A DNA stretch of 64,000 nt from NCBI RefSeq assembly GCF_024585285.1, contig NZ_CP040755.1:930001-994000 (forward strand), in the 5' to 3' direction. Below the pieces are notes generated by a model that saw nothing but the letters and a program-made list of their open reading frames with translations, had not been told where the DNA came from and ran no database searches. This document shows, in pieces, positions 27,224-36,099 of this stretch. Position numbers and translations under genes: made by a program. Source of the stretch: Colwellia sp. M166 (GTDB lineage: Bacteria; Pseudomonadota; Gammaproteobacteria; Enterobacterales; Alteromonadaceae). How positions within the stretch are numbered: the stretch's first letter is position 1; each line of letters opens with the position of its first letter.

Positions 27224-28009
27224 TTATAACTCAAACAGAACATCACTACGGATTATATATTTAATCCCGTCAGTAATCGGTACCGAACTATGAATACAAT
27301 GTAAAGGGTGCATGCCGTGCGGAAAGCATAATATGCCGCCAGCAGGGGTTCTAATATCTACATTTTTAACCTTGTCATTTCTTGTTGCTGGTTGAGTCGA
27401 ATCATCAGCATTGACTAAGAAACGTGTTTCACCACCGTGGAAGTCTTCGGTTAAGAAAATTAAAAATGTCATTTGGCTATAACGATCAGGGTAAGCATTA
27501 GCAATTAAATCATCATTAATAATACGACTGCCCGGCCAAGAGCCATCTGAGTGTGGTTTGAAGTAGTCTTCGGCGTTATAACGATAAAAACGAAAACGTG
27601 CATTGATCCCCAACGCTTTACTGCCACCAAAAATAGCGTGTCTGTCATCCATTAAGTGCGCAATACGTTGCCAAATAATACCATCAGTTTGTTCATCAAC
27701 TATCCACGTTAAGCTATCATTATGGCGAACACTGCGTGGCAGAGAAACAGCGGCATCGGGTAAAAAACCCAACTGTTCGCTAATACTCACTAGTGTTTCG
27801 CACTCTTCTTGCGTCAATACGTTCAGTAACTGAAAGGCTCCGGGCACTTGCGCTAAGTCGTGTCGCTCAACATTGCTGACATCAACATTTTCGCTCAAGT
27901 TTGCTGGGTTTACCTTGCGGTTACCCCATGCAGGTAACGCTGGATGCTCAGCTCCGGGCTCTAAAGCGGCAACAAAAAAATCACTTACTGTATCTGTTTT
28001 TTGGTTCAT
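27224..28009 (-). CDS. 2-oxoglutarate/Fe(II) oxygenase, prolyl 4-hydroxylase-like
   Basis: The 261-residue cytoplasmic protein has an iron-binding HxD in FKPHSDGSW. FLTEDFHGGETRFLV is the typical central strand. The region LCFPHGMHPLHCIHSSVPITDGIKYIIRSD supplies the distal histidine and the arginine that binds 2-oxoglutarate. This matches the prolyl 4-hydroxylase alpha-subunit-like family in bacteria. The substrate is unknown and could be a protein or a small molecule. The aldehyde dehydrogenase gene upstream, about 95 bp away on the same strand, may be co-transcribed. The start ATG at 28009 follows a purine-rich stretch (AGAAAGAT). Confidence 0.85.
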   Translation of the reverse strand: MNQKTDTVSDFFVAALEPGAEHPALPAWGNRKVNPANLSENVDVSNVERHDLAQVPGAFQLLNVLTQEECETLVSISEQLGFLPDAAVSLPRSVRHNDSLTWIVDEQTDGIIWQRIAHLMDDRHAIFGGSKALGINARFRFYRYNAEDYFKPHSDGSWPGSRIINDDLIANAYPDRYSQMTFLIFLTEDFHGGETRFLVNADDSTQPATRNDKVKNVDIRTPAGGILCFPHGMHPLHCIHSSVPITDGIKYIIRSDVLFEL

Positions 28010-28104
28010 ATCTTTCTCTATATTTTACTTAGCAGTCATTAAAAATGACTGCTAAGTTTATGTTTCAATTATTTTTCAAGTGGTATTCACGTGATATCAG
28101 CGAC

Positions 28105-29436
28105 TTATTTATTGATAACTCTCACTTGAGAAAACTGGCGATGACCGGCAGCAGTGCCATGAAAACCGAAACCACTTTGCTTAGCGCCAACCCAAGGTCC
28201 AAGACCTCCAGCGCCTTTATTTATTGCTACCATGCCCGCTTCCATTTGCTCGGCAACATCATTTGCGCCAGCACCACCAAATACCACCGCAGCTAAGCCG
28301 TATGGGCTAGCGTTGGCTCGCTCAACCGCTTCAGACAAATGATTAAAGCGACTAATAGCCACTACTGGCCCAAAAGTTTCATCTTGCTCTAACGTCATAT
28401 TAGGTGTGATACCCGTGACAACCGTCGGTTGTATATAAGGCAACTCGTAATGAGGTTTGCCGAGTAAAAACTTCGCGCCTTTAGCGTTAGCATCTTCTAA
28501 TTGAGACAAAACATTAGCATGCTGCTTAGGATTAACAATCGGTCCAATATTGACATGTTGTTGATCCCAAGGGCCTGCTTGATAGCGACGTGCTAACGCG
28601 ACCACTTTCTGCTCAAACTCATCGGCAACACGCTCATCAACATAAACTCGTTCAGTAGATGTGCACATTTGACCGGTATTTTCAAAGGAGCTAGCGACAG
28701 CAAACTGAACCGCTTTATCTATATCTGCACTGGCCATAACGATAAGCGGATCATTGCCACCCAACTCCATCACTAAACGCTTAAGCCCTGACGCGGCACT
28801 TGCCATAATATGCTTGCCTGCAGCGAGTGAACCGGTGAAAGCAACCATGTTAATGTCGGCATTAACCAAGGCTTTACCTGTTTCTGCATCACCATGTGCA
28901 ATTTGTAATACATTTTCAGGCAGTACCTGATTCAACGTGCTAACAAAAAGTTCAGCAACCAACGGGGTTTCTTCTGAGGGTTTTAACACCACACTGTTAC
29001 CCGCAATAAGCGCCGGTAATAATAAATTATTCGCCATCGCCAGTGGATAATTCCACGGAGAAATAACAGCTACTACACCTAAAGGGCGATATTGCATTTC
29101 ACCCTCACGCCCCATTGATTCGCTCTGCAGTGCTTGCGCTATTTCTTGAGCAAAATAAGCCGTGTTTTGGATAGTGCCACCCACTTCATAACTCGCTCTT
29201 CGGTGATCTTTCCCCATTTCTTTACTGATCAATAATGTTAGCTCATCATCTACTGCGTTAAGCGCTTCGTAAGCCTTAACTATTTTTTGTTGGCGCTCAC
29301 CAAGAGATAAAGCAGACCAAGATTTTTGTGCATTTTTTGCGCGTAAAACTACCGCTGGCATGTCGGCTGGCTCAGTAATGAGCACATCGCCCAGTGGCTT
29401 TCTATCGATAGGATTATAAGAGGTGAGCGTTGGCAT
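28105..29436 (-). CDS. NAD(P)-dependent aldehyde dehydrogenase, succinate-semialdehyde type
   Basis: The 443-residue product carries the aldehyde dehydrogenase signatures. VISPWNYPLAMANN has the catalytic Asn129, VMELGGNDPLIVM has Glu224, and NTGQMCTSTERVYV has the nucleophile Cys258. FTGSLAAGKHI is the cofactor loop. Its length and PWNY-type start fit the shorter succinate-semialdehyde dehydrogenase-like branch, but the aldehyde is not fixed by sequence. It is divergent from an HxlR regulator gene, 149 bp away, which is the natural candidate for its control. Confidence 0.88.
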   Translation of the reverse strand: MPTLTSYNPIDRKPLGDVLITEPADMPAVVLRAKNAQKSWSALSLGERQQKIVKAYEALNAVDDELTLLISKEMGKDHRRASYEVGGTIQNTAYFAQEIAQALQSESMGREGEMQYRPLGVVAVISPWNYPLAMANNLLLPALIAGNSVVLKPSEETPLVAELFVSTLNQVLPENVLQIAHGDAETGKALVNADINMVAFTGSLAAGKHIMASAASGLKRLVMELGGNDPLIVMASADIDKAVQFAVASSFENTGQMCTSTERVYVDERVADEFEQKVVALARRYQAGPWDQQHVNIGPIVNPKQHANVLSQLEDANAKGAKFLLGKPHYELPYIQPTVVTGITPNMTLEQDETFGPVVAISRFNHLSEAVERANASPYGLAAVVFGGAGANDVAEQMEAGMVAINKGAGGLGPWVGAKQSGFGFHGTAAGHRQFSQVRVINK

Positions 29437-29585
29437 AATATAGTTTCCTAAAATGGTATTAATACTTATGTGAGCTTACATACCTCACAAAGTGTAAATT
29501 GGTTATATGGCTGTATTATGCTAGAGTAGTTAATTAAAGCAACCAGTATACTTTTAGTAACCACCTTAGTTGAAATGTAAATAAA

Positions 29586-29942
29586 ATGAAAAACACAACA
29601 AAAACAAATAGTAGTGTGAAAAAAATAAATTTAGAAAGCTGCGAGCAACCTTGCCTCATTGAACGAGGTATGCGAGTTTTAGGCGGGAAGTGGAAAGCGT
29701 CTATTTTATGGCATTTAAAAGACGGCCCTGTACGCTTTAACGAATTATCACGCATGTTAGCTGGCGCAAGTAAGAAAATGGTTGATCAGCGATTGAAGGA
29801 ATTAGAAGCGCAAGGGTTGGTTACTCGGGAAGTCATTAGCGATCGCCCTATTGCCGTTGCCTATGACATAACAGACTTTGGCCGCACCGCATTAGATATT
29901 TTAGAGAAACTAAAAGATTGGACTGAAGATAACAACATCTAA
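29586..29942 (+). CDS. HxlR family transcriptional regulator
   Basis: The 118-residue product contains IERGMRVLGGKWKASILWHLKDGPVRFNELSR and SKKMVDQRLKELEAQGLVTREV, a full HxlR winged helix. Two cysteines near the N-terminus (ESCEQPCLIER) lie where redox- or aldehyde-sensing HxlR proteins keep a reactive cysteine. Its position divergent from the aldehyde dehydrogenase gene suggests that it senses a reactive electrophile and controls detoxification, which is an inference. Confidence 0.85.
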   Translation: MKNTTKTNSSVKKINLESCEQPCLIERGMRVLGGKWKASILWHLKDGPVRFNELSRMLAGASKKMVDQRLKELEAQGLVTREVISDRPIAVAYDITDFGRTALDILEKLKDWTEDNNI

Positions 29943-30121
29943 CCATGGCTCAACATTTTAGTTATGAATCAATCAAGTACTGCCTGCTATTAGCTTATTG
30001 CCTTTATCTGATGAAGTAAACTCTGGTATTCAGAGGCATCAGCTTAAATTTACACAACGACAATTTACTTAATCACTAATTCTTCGACCTTATGCACTAT
30101 CGTTTCATACCAATGTTCATG

Positions 30122-30127
30122 TATAAT
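30122..30127 (+). promoter_or_regulatory. Candidate -10 box of the ybiT promoter
   Basis: TATAAT is followed by the GC-rich stretch CGCGCGC, identical to the ygiQ promoter discriminator. No clear -35 box is present. Confidence 0.45.
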
Positions 30128-30217
30128 CGCGCGCATTATTTTACATTTTTTATAGTTGTTATAGTTATGAGTTAACGCTTCAACTTAACTCATCTAAACA
30201 CTCGCTACGGAACCTCT

Positions 30218-31810
30218 ATGTTAGCTGCAAACAATATTACCCAACAGTTCGGTGCTAAGCCGTTATTTGAAAACATTTCACAAAAATTTGGCGGTGGAAA
30301 TCGCTATGGTTTAATCGGCGCTAATGGCTGTGGTAAATCAACCTTTATGAAAATTTTGGGTGGTGATTTAGAGCAAACGTCTGGCAACGTTAATTTAGAC
30401 CCTAATGAGCGCATTGGCAAATTACGCCAAGACCAGTTTGGCTTCGAAGAGTGTTCAGTGGTTGATACGGTGATCATGGGCCATACCAAGTTATGGGCGA
30501 TAAAAGAAGAGCGTGACGCTATCTATGCTTTGCCAGAAATGAGCGAAGCTGATGGTATGCGTGCTGGTGATTTAGAAGCTGAGTATGCTGAAATGGATGG
30601 TTACAGCGCAGAAAGTCGTGCTGGTGAACTATTAATGGGTGTAGGTATTCCGGTTGATCAACATTACGGTTTAATGAGTGATGTTGCCCCAGGTTGGAAA
30701 TTGCGTGTACTTTTAGCACAAGCATTGTTTTCTAACAATGATATTTTGTTACTTGATGAGCCAACCAACAACTTGGACATTCACACTATTCAATGGTTAG
30801 AAGAAACCTTGAACGAGCGTGACTCAACCATGATCATTATCTCGCATGACCGTCATTTCTTAAACAGTGTTTGTACACATATGGCCGATTTGGATTACGG
30901 TGAGTTACGCGTATTCCCAGGTAACTACGACGAATACATGCTTGCTTCTACTCAAGCTAGAGCACAATTGATGGCTGATAATGCCAAGAAGAAAGCCCAA
31001 ATTGGCGAACTACAAGCCTTCGTTGCCCGCTTCTCAGCCAATGCTTCAAAAGCAAAACAAGCAACATCACGCGCTAAGCAAATCGATAAAATCCAATTAG
31101 CTGATGTAAAAGCGTCAAGCCGTGTAAATCCATTTATTCGCTTTGAACAAGAAAAGAAATTATTCCGTAACGCCCTTGTCATGGAAGGCATGAGCAAGAG
31201 CTTTGACGACAACAAAGTGCTAAACGATATCAACCTGATGATTGAGGTTGGCGAACGTGTCGCTATTATCGGCCAAAATGGTGTTGGTAAAACTACGTTC
31301 TTACGCACTATTATGGGTGAAGCTGACTATAAACCCACATCAGGTTTATACACTTGGTCTGAAAACGTCAACATTGGTTACTACGCACAAGACCATAGTC
31401 ATGAATTTGAAAATGACATGACGTTATTTGAATGGATGAGCCAATGGCGTCAACCTACTGATGATGAACAAGCGGTTCGTGGTTATTTAGGTCGTTTATT
31501 ATTCTCTGCTGATGATATTAACAAATCAGTAAAAGTGCTTTCTGGTGGTGAACAAGGTCGTATGTTGTTCGGTAAAATCATGATGCAAAAACCAAACATT
31601 TTGGTTATGGATGAACCGACTAACCATATGGATATGGAGTCTATTGAATCATTGAATATGGCGATGGAACAATTTGAAGGCACTATTTTATTCGTCAGTC
31701 ATGACCGTGAGTTTGTTTCAAGTTTAGCAACACGTATTATTGAATTAGAAACCGGTGGCTACACTGACTTCGCAGGTACTTACGACGAGTACTTAGCGTC
31801 ACAAGTTTAA
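30218..31810 (+). CDS. ybiT: ABC-F family ribosome-associated ATPase YbiT
   Basis: The 530-residue product has two ABC domains. The first has Walker [13 protein letters not shown] and Walker [14 protein letters not shown]. The second has [12 protein letters not shown], the signature LSGGEQGRM and Walker [15 protein letters not shown] charged linker (about residues 245-305) joins them. There is no membrane domain. The length and near-colinear sequence identify the YbiT branch of ABC-F proteins, which bind the ribosomal E site and adjust translation. It is monocistronic, with its own promoter and terminator. Confidence 0.95.
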   Translation: MLAANNITQQFGAKPLFENISQKFGGGNRYGLIGANGCGKSTFMKILGGDLEQTSGNVNLDPNERIGKLRQDQFGFEECSVVDTVIMGHTKLWAIKEERDAIYALPEMSEADGMRAGDLEAEYAEMDGYSAESRAGELLMGVGIPVDQHYGLMSDVAPGWKLRVLLAQALFSNNDILLLDEPTNNLDIHTIQWLEETLNERDSTMIIISHDRHFLNSVCTHMADLDYGELRVFPGNYDEYMLASTQARAQLMADNAKKKAQIGELQAFVARFSANASKAKQATSRAKQIDKIQLADVKASSRVNPFIRFEQEKKLFRNALVMEGMSKSFDDNKVLNDINLMIEVGERVAIIGQNGVGKTTFLRTIMGEADYKPTSGLYTWSENVNIGYYAQDHSHEFENDMTLFEWMSQWRQPTDDEQAVRGYLGRLLFSADDINKSVKVLSGGEQGRMLFGKIMMQKPNILVMDEPTNHMDMESIESLNMAMEQFEGTILFVSHDREFVSSLATRIIELETGGYTDFAGTYDEYLASQV

Positions 31811-31857
31811 ATTTTAGCTTCTGTTTAATTTTTACTTAACTTTAGTAATACACCATT

Positions 31858-31895
31858 AAAATGGCATTATCACTTTTGTAGATAATGCCATTTTA
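31858..31895 (+). terminator. Rho-independent terminator after ybiT
   Basis: ATGGCATTATC and GATAATGCCAT form a perfect 11-bp stem with a 9-nt loop, with A-runs before and T-runs after. It may be bidirectional. Confidence 0.85.
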
Positions 31896-31947
31896 GATTT
31901 AAAATTGTTCTTCCCTATTTTTCCCTCTTACTCTTTAAGGAAATAAA

Positions 31948-32802
31948 GTGCTTAGTTATCGCCATGCCTTTCACGCCGGAAATTTTGCTGATGTTTTAAA
32001 ACATTCTGTACTGACCTTAGTACTTGAATACATGACCCGAAAAGATAAAGGTTTTTATTATATCGATAGCCATTCAGGCGCGGGCATGTATCAATTAGCT
32101 GATGAATACGCACAAAAAACCGGTGAATATAAAGACGGTATTGCAAAATTAATTGAAAATGACGACTTACCTGAAGCCTTACAGCCATATATTGATTTAG
32201 TAAAAATCTTGAACGAAAATTCAATAGATGACAATGGTGAAATTACGCTTTACCCTGGCTCACCAGGTATTGCTCGCCAATTTACGCGTCGACAAGACAG
32301 TGTGCATTTATTTGAGTTACACCCTACTGACATTGAACATTTAAAAGAATACAGCCAACGTTGGAATAAATCTCACGTTAAACAATCTGACGGGTATCAA
32401 GGTGTATTAGGTTTAGTACCACCGCCTAACCGACGTGGCGTAGTATTAATTGATCCCCCATACGAATTAAAAGAAGATTACATTAAAGCCGTTCGTACCA
32501 TAGTAAATGCTTATAAAAAGTTTGCCACAGGCACTTATATTTTATGGTATCCCGTGGTTAAGCGTGAGTTAGTTGAACAGATGCAAAGCGCCTTTACAAA
32601 AAGTGACGTACGTAATGTTCTACAGGTAGAATATTGTCAAAAAACCGATACCCAAGAATACGGTATGACAGGAACCGGCTTATTTATTGTTAATCCACCT
32701 TGGCAGTTAACGAAACAGCTAGAAGAGATTTTACCTTATTTAATAGAAAAGTTAGGCAACCAAGAAAGTAACTTTATCTTACAACAATTAATTGCCGAGT
32801 AA
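31948..32802 (+). CDS. rlmJ: 23S rRNA (adenine(2030)-N6)-methyltransferase RlmJ
   Basis: The 284-residue product begins MLSYRHAFHAGNFADVLKH, the RlmJ hallmark, and carries the N6-adenine methyltransferase motif DPPY at about 169-172 (VVLIDPPYELKED). The SAM-binding region is YYIDSHSGAGMYQL. The start is GTG at 31948, with a ribosome-binding site TTAAGGAAATAAA. RlmJ methylates a single adenine of 23S rRNA. Its length matches the family. Confidence 0.93.
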   Translation: MLSYRHAFHAGNFADVLKHSVLTLVLEYMTRKDKGFYYIDSHSGAGMYQLADEYAQKTGEYKDGIAKLIENDDLPEALQPYIDLVKILNENSIDDNGEITLYPGSPGIARQFTRRQDSVHLFELHPTDIEHLKEYSQRWNKSHVKQSDGYQGVLGLVPPPNRRGVVLIDPPYELKEDYIKAVRTIVNAYKKFATGTYILWYPVVKRELVEQMQSAFTKSDVRNVLQVEYCQKTDTQEYGMTGTGLFIVNPPWQLTKQLEEILPYLIEKLGNQESNFILQQLIAE

Positions 32803-32825
32803 GTGACTTGAAAATGAAATAGCGA

Positions 32826-33284
32826 TTATTGTACTACAATTCTAGGGTCATAAGGATTAGTAGCACAACCTTCGACATTGACTTCATAGTAGTAATCGCC
32901 TTCGTTTTTTATTTTACAACGAACTTTACCATTAGGATCGGCACTATAGGTGCATTTTTTAAAAGGTGATTTATCGGTAAAGTTAATATTAAAACTATCT
33001 CCGGTACTTGTTTGCCAAGTAATGTATTTCTCTTTTTTTGAACAAACACATTCAGGATCATTCTTACAAGGGTTTTTATTAGCTGCATATAATATTGCAC
33101 AGTTATTTTCATTTTTTGAAGGTGTTACTTCAAGCACACAATGCGAAGCAGCATCAACATGAATGATCAATTCTCTATCTTTGGCATTATTTCTCTCAGC
33201 AAAGGCCAGCATAGAACAGCTAGTAATAAGCAAGAGTATGCTGCCTCTAATAACTTTTAATAACTTCATTTTTTGAATATTCAT
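32826..33284 (-). CDS. Small secreted cysteine-rich protein of unknown function
   Basis: I do not recognise this 152-residue protein. It has an N-terminal hydrophobic signal (LLKVIRGSILLLITSCSMLAFA) with a likely signal peptidase I site after AFA, so it is probably periplasmic or surface exposed. The mature part has eight cysteines (in SHCVLEV, NNCAIL, NPCKNDPECVCSKKE, KKCTYS, VRCKI and EGCATN), which suggests several disulfides. Its start codon overlaps the stop of the upstream regulator gene (ATGA, 4 bp), so the two are translated together. Confidence 0.7.
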   Translation of the reverse strand: MNIQKMKLLKVIRGSILLLITSCSMLAFAERNNAKDRELIIHVDAASHCVLEVTPSKNENNCAILYAANKNPCKNDPECVCSKKEKYITWQTSTGDSFNINFTDKSPFKKCTYSADPNGKVRCKIKNEGDYYYEVNVEGCATNPYDPRIVVQ

Positions 33285-35746
33285 TGAATTCCCTTTTTCT
33301 TGTGAATAGGTTTAACTAATTTCTGTAACCATAGTTTATAGTCGTAAAACTGCGGATCTGCCAATAAAAGCTTTGATGGATAACCTAACAATATAGCTTT
33401 TTCAATAAATAGTTTGATAGCATCAACGTCAAAACAATTTATTGAAACTATCGCTAAATCATAATAAATGTAAGGGTCTTGAATATTATTTGTTAGTACT
33501 ATTTCTTGGTGAACTTTCGCTTGTTCACACTGTTCTAATTCAGAATAATAACGAGAAATTTGTGCTTGTAAACTAGGATATTTATCGTTAATAAGAGCAT
33601 TTTTTTGCGCTAATTCAAGCCCTTTTTGATAAGCTAATTTAGCATTAGGTCGTTTATTTTTACTGTATTTGTATGCATCACCTAAATTACCCCAAACAGT
33701 GGGATCTAAAGGCGATAACTCTGCACTTTTTAAATACATTTCTGCCGCATTTTCAAACCGTTGCATAAAAAACAGTACCGTTCCTAGGTTTGAATAAGTT
33801 ACCGAGATAGGCTCAATTGCTAATGATTTAGACCAAGCAACATTAGCCTGTTCAAAGTCTAGCACCATATAATAAACAGCGCCTAAAGCATTAAAAACCA
33901 TAGCAGTATTTTTATTAATTAAGGTTACTTTGTTAAATTGACTGATCGCTTGTTCATAGCGGCCTGAATAAAACAAAAACAAGCCATAGTCATAGTAGTT
34001 TTTCCAATTACCCCGTTCAAGATTAATCGCTTGTTGATATAAGTTTTCAGCTCTGCTTATTTGCCCAAGCTTTGTATACAACTCAGCCAATGAAATAAAA
34101 ACTTCGCTCGCGTCTGGTTTAATCAGTTTTGCCTTATTTAAATGCTGTTCAGCTTTTTGGTATTGTCCATTCACCCGATAAAGTGTGCCTAGCGCTAACT
34201 GTGACTCAAATGACACCATCTCATTACTTGCAATTAACTGACAAACATTTAATCCTTTTTGATATTCATTGGTATCATCGTTAAGTAAATACTTATCTAA
34301 ATAGATATGACATAGTGCCGAAGATGCCTGCACAAAATCTGGATCTAATTGTAATGCTTTAAGAAATAATTGCTCTGCCTGATATAAAGCTTTAATACTT
34401 TTTGAATTTCGATACTTTTCTTTACCTTGTAAATAAGCATCGTAGGCTAAAAAACTTTCAGTCGGCAGATAATTGCTATTATTTAGCGATTTATCACCGA
34501 CAATAAGCCAATGTAATGCATTAATAATTTTGCGCGATAGTTCGTTATAAAGTAAAACCAATTCATTTGTTGAACCTTTGGACTCGTCAGACCAAACCTG
34601 AAAACCTGTTATTACATCGGTCATAACCGTATTTATGATTAATGTTCCGTTAATCGTTTTAGACTTTCCTTCAACAATATATTTCACACCTAATCTATTT
34701 TTAATTTGTGTAATGCTTGCTTTCGGTCCTAGAGCATCTATCGCTCTCATTGAAGACACTTTGAACGCAGGCTTTAATGCAACTAAGTTAATGAGTTCTT
34801 CTTGTAAGCCTGAGATAAAATATTGTGGATTATTAACCGTATCAGTCGCATGAAAAGATAAAATAGCAACTGCATTTTCAGTAAAATTTGCCTGTGGAGC
34901 CTTATCTTCATTTACAGCGTTGATTGGTTGTATGCTACTTTCATTTTCAATTTTCTCAATAAGGTGAGTGGAAACGTAATAAATAACCAATAAAATAATT
35001 AAGACAAAAAAGCTATCAATAGCAAATTGGCGATAGATGAATCGATGCTTTTTTGTATTTTCGTGATTAAATTTTTTTCTTATTTTAAATTCTTTTAACC
35101 ACTGAAAACTGATAACAATGGGAAATCCGACCACTAAACATAAAGCAGCAACTTTTCCGCCCCATGTTGGAACATCAAAAATGGGTAAAATAATTGAAAA
35201 CACCTGCAGTAATACCCAAGATACAACTAGATATGCCGCACTCGCATTAATTAGACGACTGCTCTTTAATAATGAAAAAGATAATTTCCACTTTTTTTCT
35301 GAATCAATAATTTGCCCTGCTTGATCGGCAGGGAAAGGCCAGATGCTGTTCCTTGACTTAGTAATCGTAGGCAGAAGCATACGATAACCTTTACGAGGTA
35401 TAGTTTGAATATAGGTAGGACACTCTTTGTGATCATCAAGCACATGGCGAATTTCACTAATGATATGAGTTACATTATTTTTTGCCGCATGATTATCACC
35501 CCAGCCAAATGATAAAATTTGTTCTCTAGATACAATTTCACCGTTAGTCGATGATAAAAAAAGCAATATTTCCATTGCCTTAGGCGCCAAATGATATCGT
35601 TGACCATTTCGAATAATCACCCCAAGATCCGGTTCAATAACAATTGAACCTAATTGAAAGCCTTGATGTAATTCTCCATCGACGCTAAAGCGACTATTAA
35701 TGCTATCTAATAAAGGTGTTGCTTGTGGTTCATCTCTCGCTGACAC
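33281..35746 (-). CDS. Membrane-bound winged-helix regulator with TolB-like and TPR domains
   Basis: The 821-residue protein has an OmpR/CadC-type DNA-binding domain at about residues 30-127 (GQRYHLAPKAMEILLFLSS, SREQILSFGWGD and IQTIPRKGYRML). Three membrane segments follow, at about 170-190, 197-215 and 242-260. A TolB-like domain (VAILSFHATDTVNNPQYFISGL, about 290-420) precedes at least six tetratricopeptide repeats (about 430-780, for example FVQASSALCHIYLDKYLL and AMVFNALGAVYYMVLDFEQA). The topology suggests a one-component regulator that senses something outside the cytoplasm and acts on DNA inside, as CadC does. The overlapping downstream gene encodes a secreted Cys-rich protein that could be its target or its signal. 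Confidence 0.82.
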   Translation of the reverse strand: MSARDEPQATPLLDSINSRFSVDGELHQGFQLGSIVIEPDLGVIIRNGQRYHLAPKAMEILLFLSSTNGEIVSREQILSFGWGDNHAAKNNVTHIISEIRHVLDDHKECPTYIQTIPRKGYRMLLPTITKSRNSIWPFPADQAGQIIDSEKKWKLSFSLLKSSRLINASAAYLVVSWVLLQVFSIILPIFDVPTWGGKVAALCLVVGFPIVISFQWLKEFKIRKKFNHENTKKHRFIYRQFAIDSFFVLIILLVIYYVSTHLIEKIENESSIQPINAVNEDKAPQANFTENAVAILSFHATDTVNNPQYFISGLQEELINLVALKPAFKVSSMRAIDALGPKASITQIKNRLGVKYIVEGKSKTINGTLIINTVMTDVITGFQVWSDESKGSTNELVLLYNELSRKIINALHWLIVGDKSLNNSNYLPTESFLAYDAYLQGKEKYRNSKSIKALYQAEQLFLKALQLDPDFVQASSALCHIYLDKYLLNDDTNEYQKGLNVCQLIASNEMVSFESQLALGTLYRVNGQYQKAEQHLNKAKLIKPDASEVFISLAELYTKLGQISRAENLYQQAINLERGNWKNYYDYGLFLFYSGRYEQAISQFNKVTLINKNTAMVFNALGAVYYMVLDFEQANVAWSKSLAIEPISVTYSNLGTVLFFMQRFENAAEMYLKSAELSPLDPTVWGNLGDAYKYSKNKRPNAKLAYQKGLELAQKNALINDKYPSLQAQISRYYSELEQCEQAKVHQEIVLTNNIQDPYIYYDLAIVSINCFDVDAIKLFIEKAILLGYPSKLLLADPQFYDYKLWLQKLVKPIHKKKGIQ

Positions 35747-36028
35747 GTAATGTTAGCCTTACAAGAAAAGAGCACAGCATGCCTTTGGGCAACTCTTTAT
35801 TATTGAGTTTAAGGGACAAAAATCACTTATAAGTATTGTTTACAATAGAAAAAATAGCGAATTAGAGTGACCATCAAAACCAGATATAATTGTATTTAAT
35901 TTAGCCGACTTCTTAGTTAAATTAAGAGATTTCATAGCTAAAAATTATAAATTTAATAAATAAAGCCGTTGATAATAATCAGCTGCAAACTCTGTGTTAA
36001 AACAAACCATAATTAAGCGCTATAAACT
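35747..36028. other. Intergenic region upstream of the membrane regulator gene
   Basis: This AT-rich region should hold the promoter of the regulator operon. No repeats, RNA or open frames of note. Confidence 0.4.
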
Positions 36029-36068
36029 AAAAACCCGCATGGCCATCAATACATGGCATGCGGGTTTT
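36029..36068 (-). terminator. Terminator downstream of the DEAD-box helicase gene
   Basis: AAACCCGCATG and CATGCGGGTTT form a strong stem. On the minus strand it follows the helicase stop codon (36100) by about 30 bp and has a T-run. Confidence 0.8.
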
Positions 36069-36099
36069 ATAATGCTGATTAAGAGCAAAAACTAAAAAA

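Noticed and set aside
29437..29585. An HxlR operator in the divergent region upstream of the aldehyde dehydrogenase gene
   Set aside because: Only a vague symmetry around GTATAC is visible, too weak to mark as a site.
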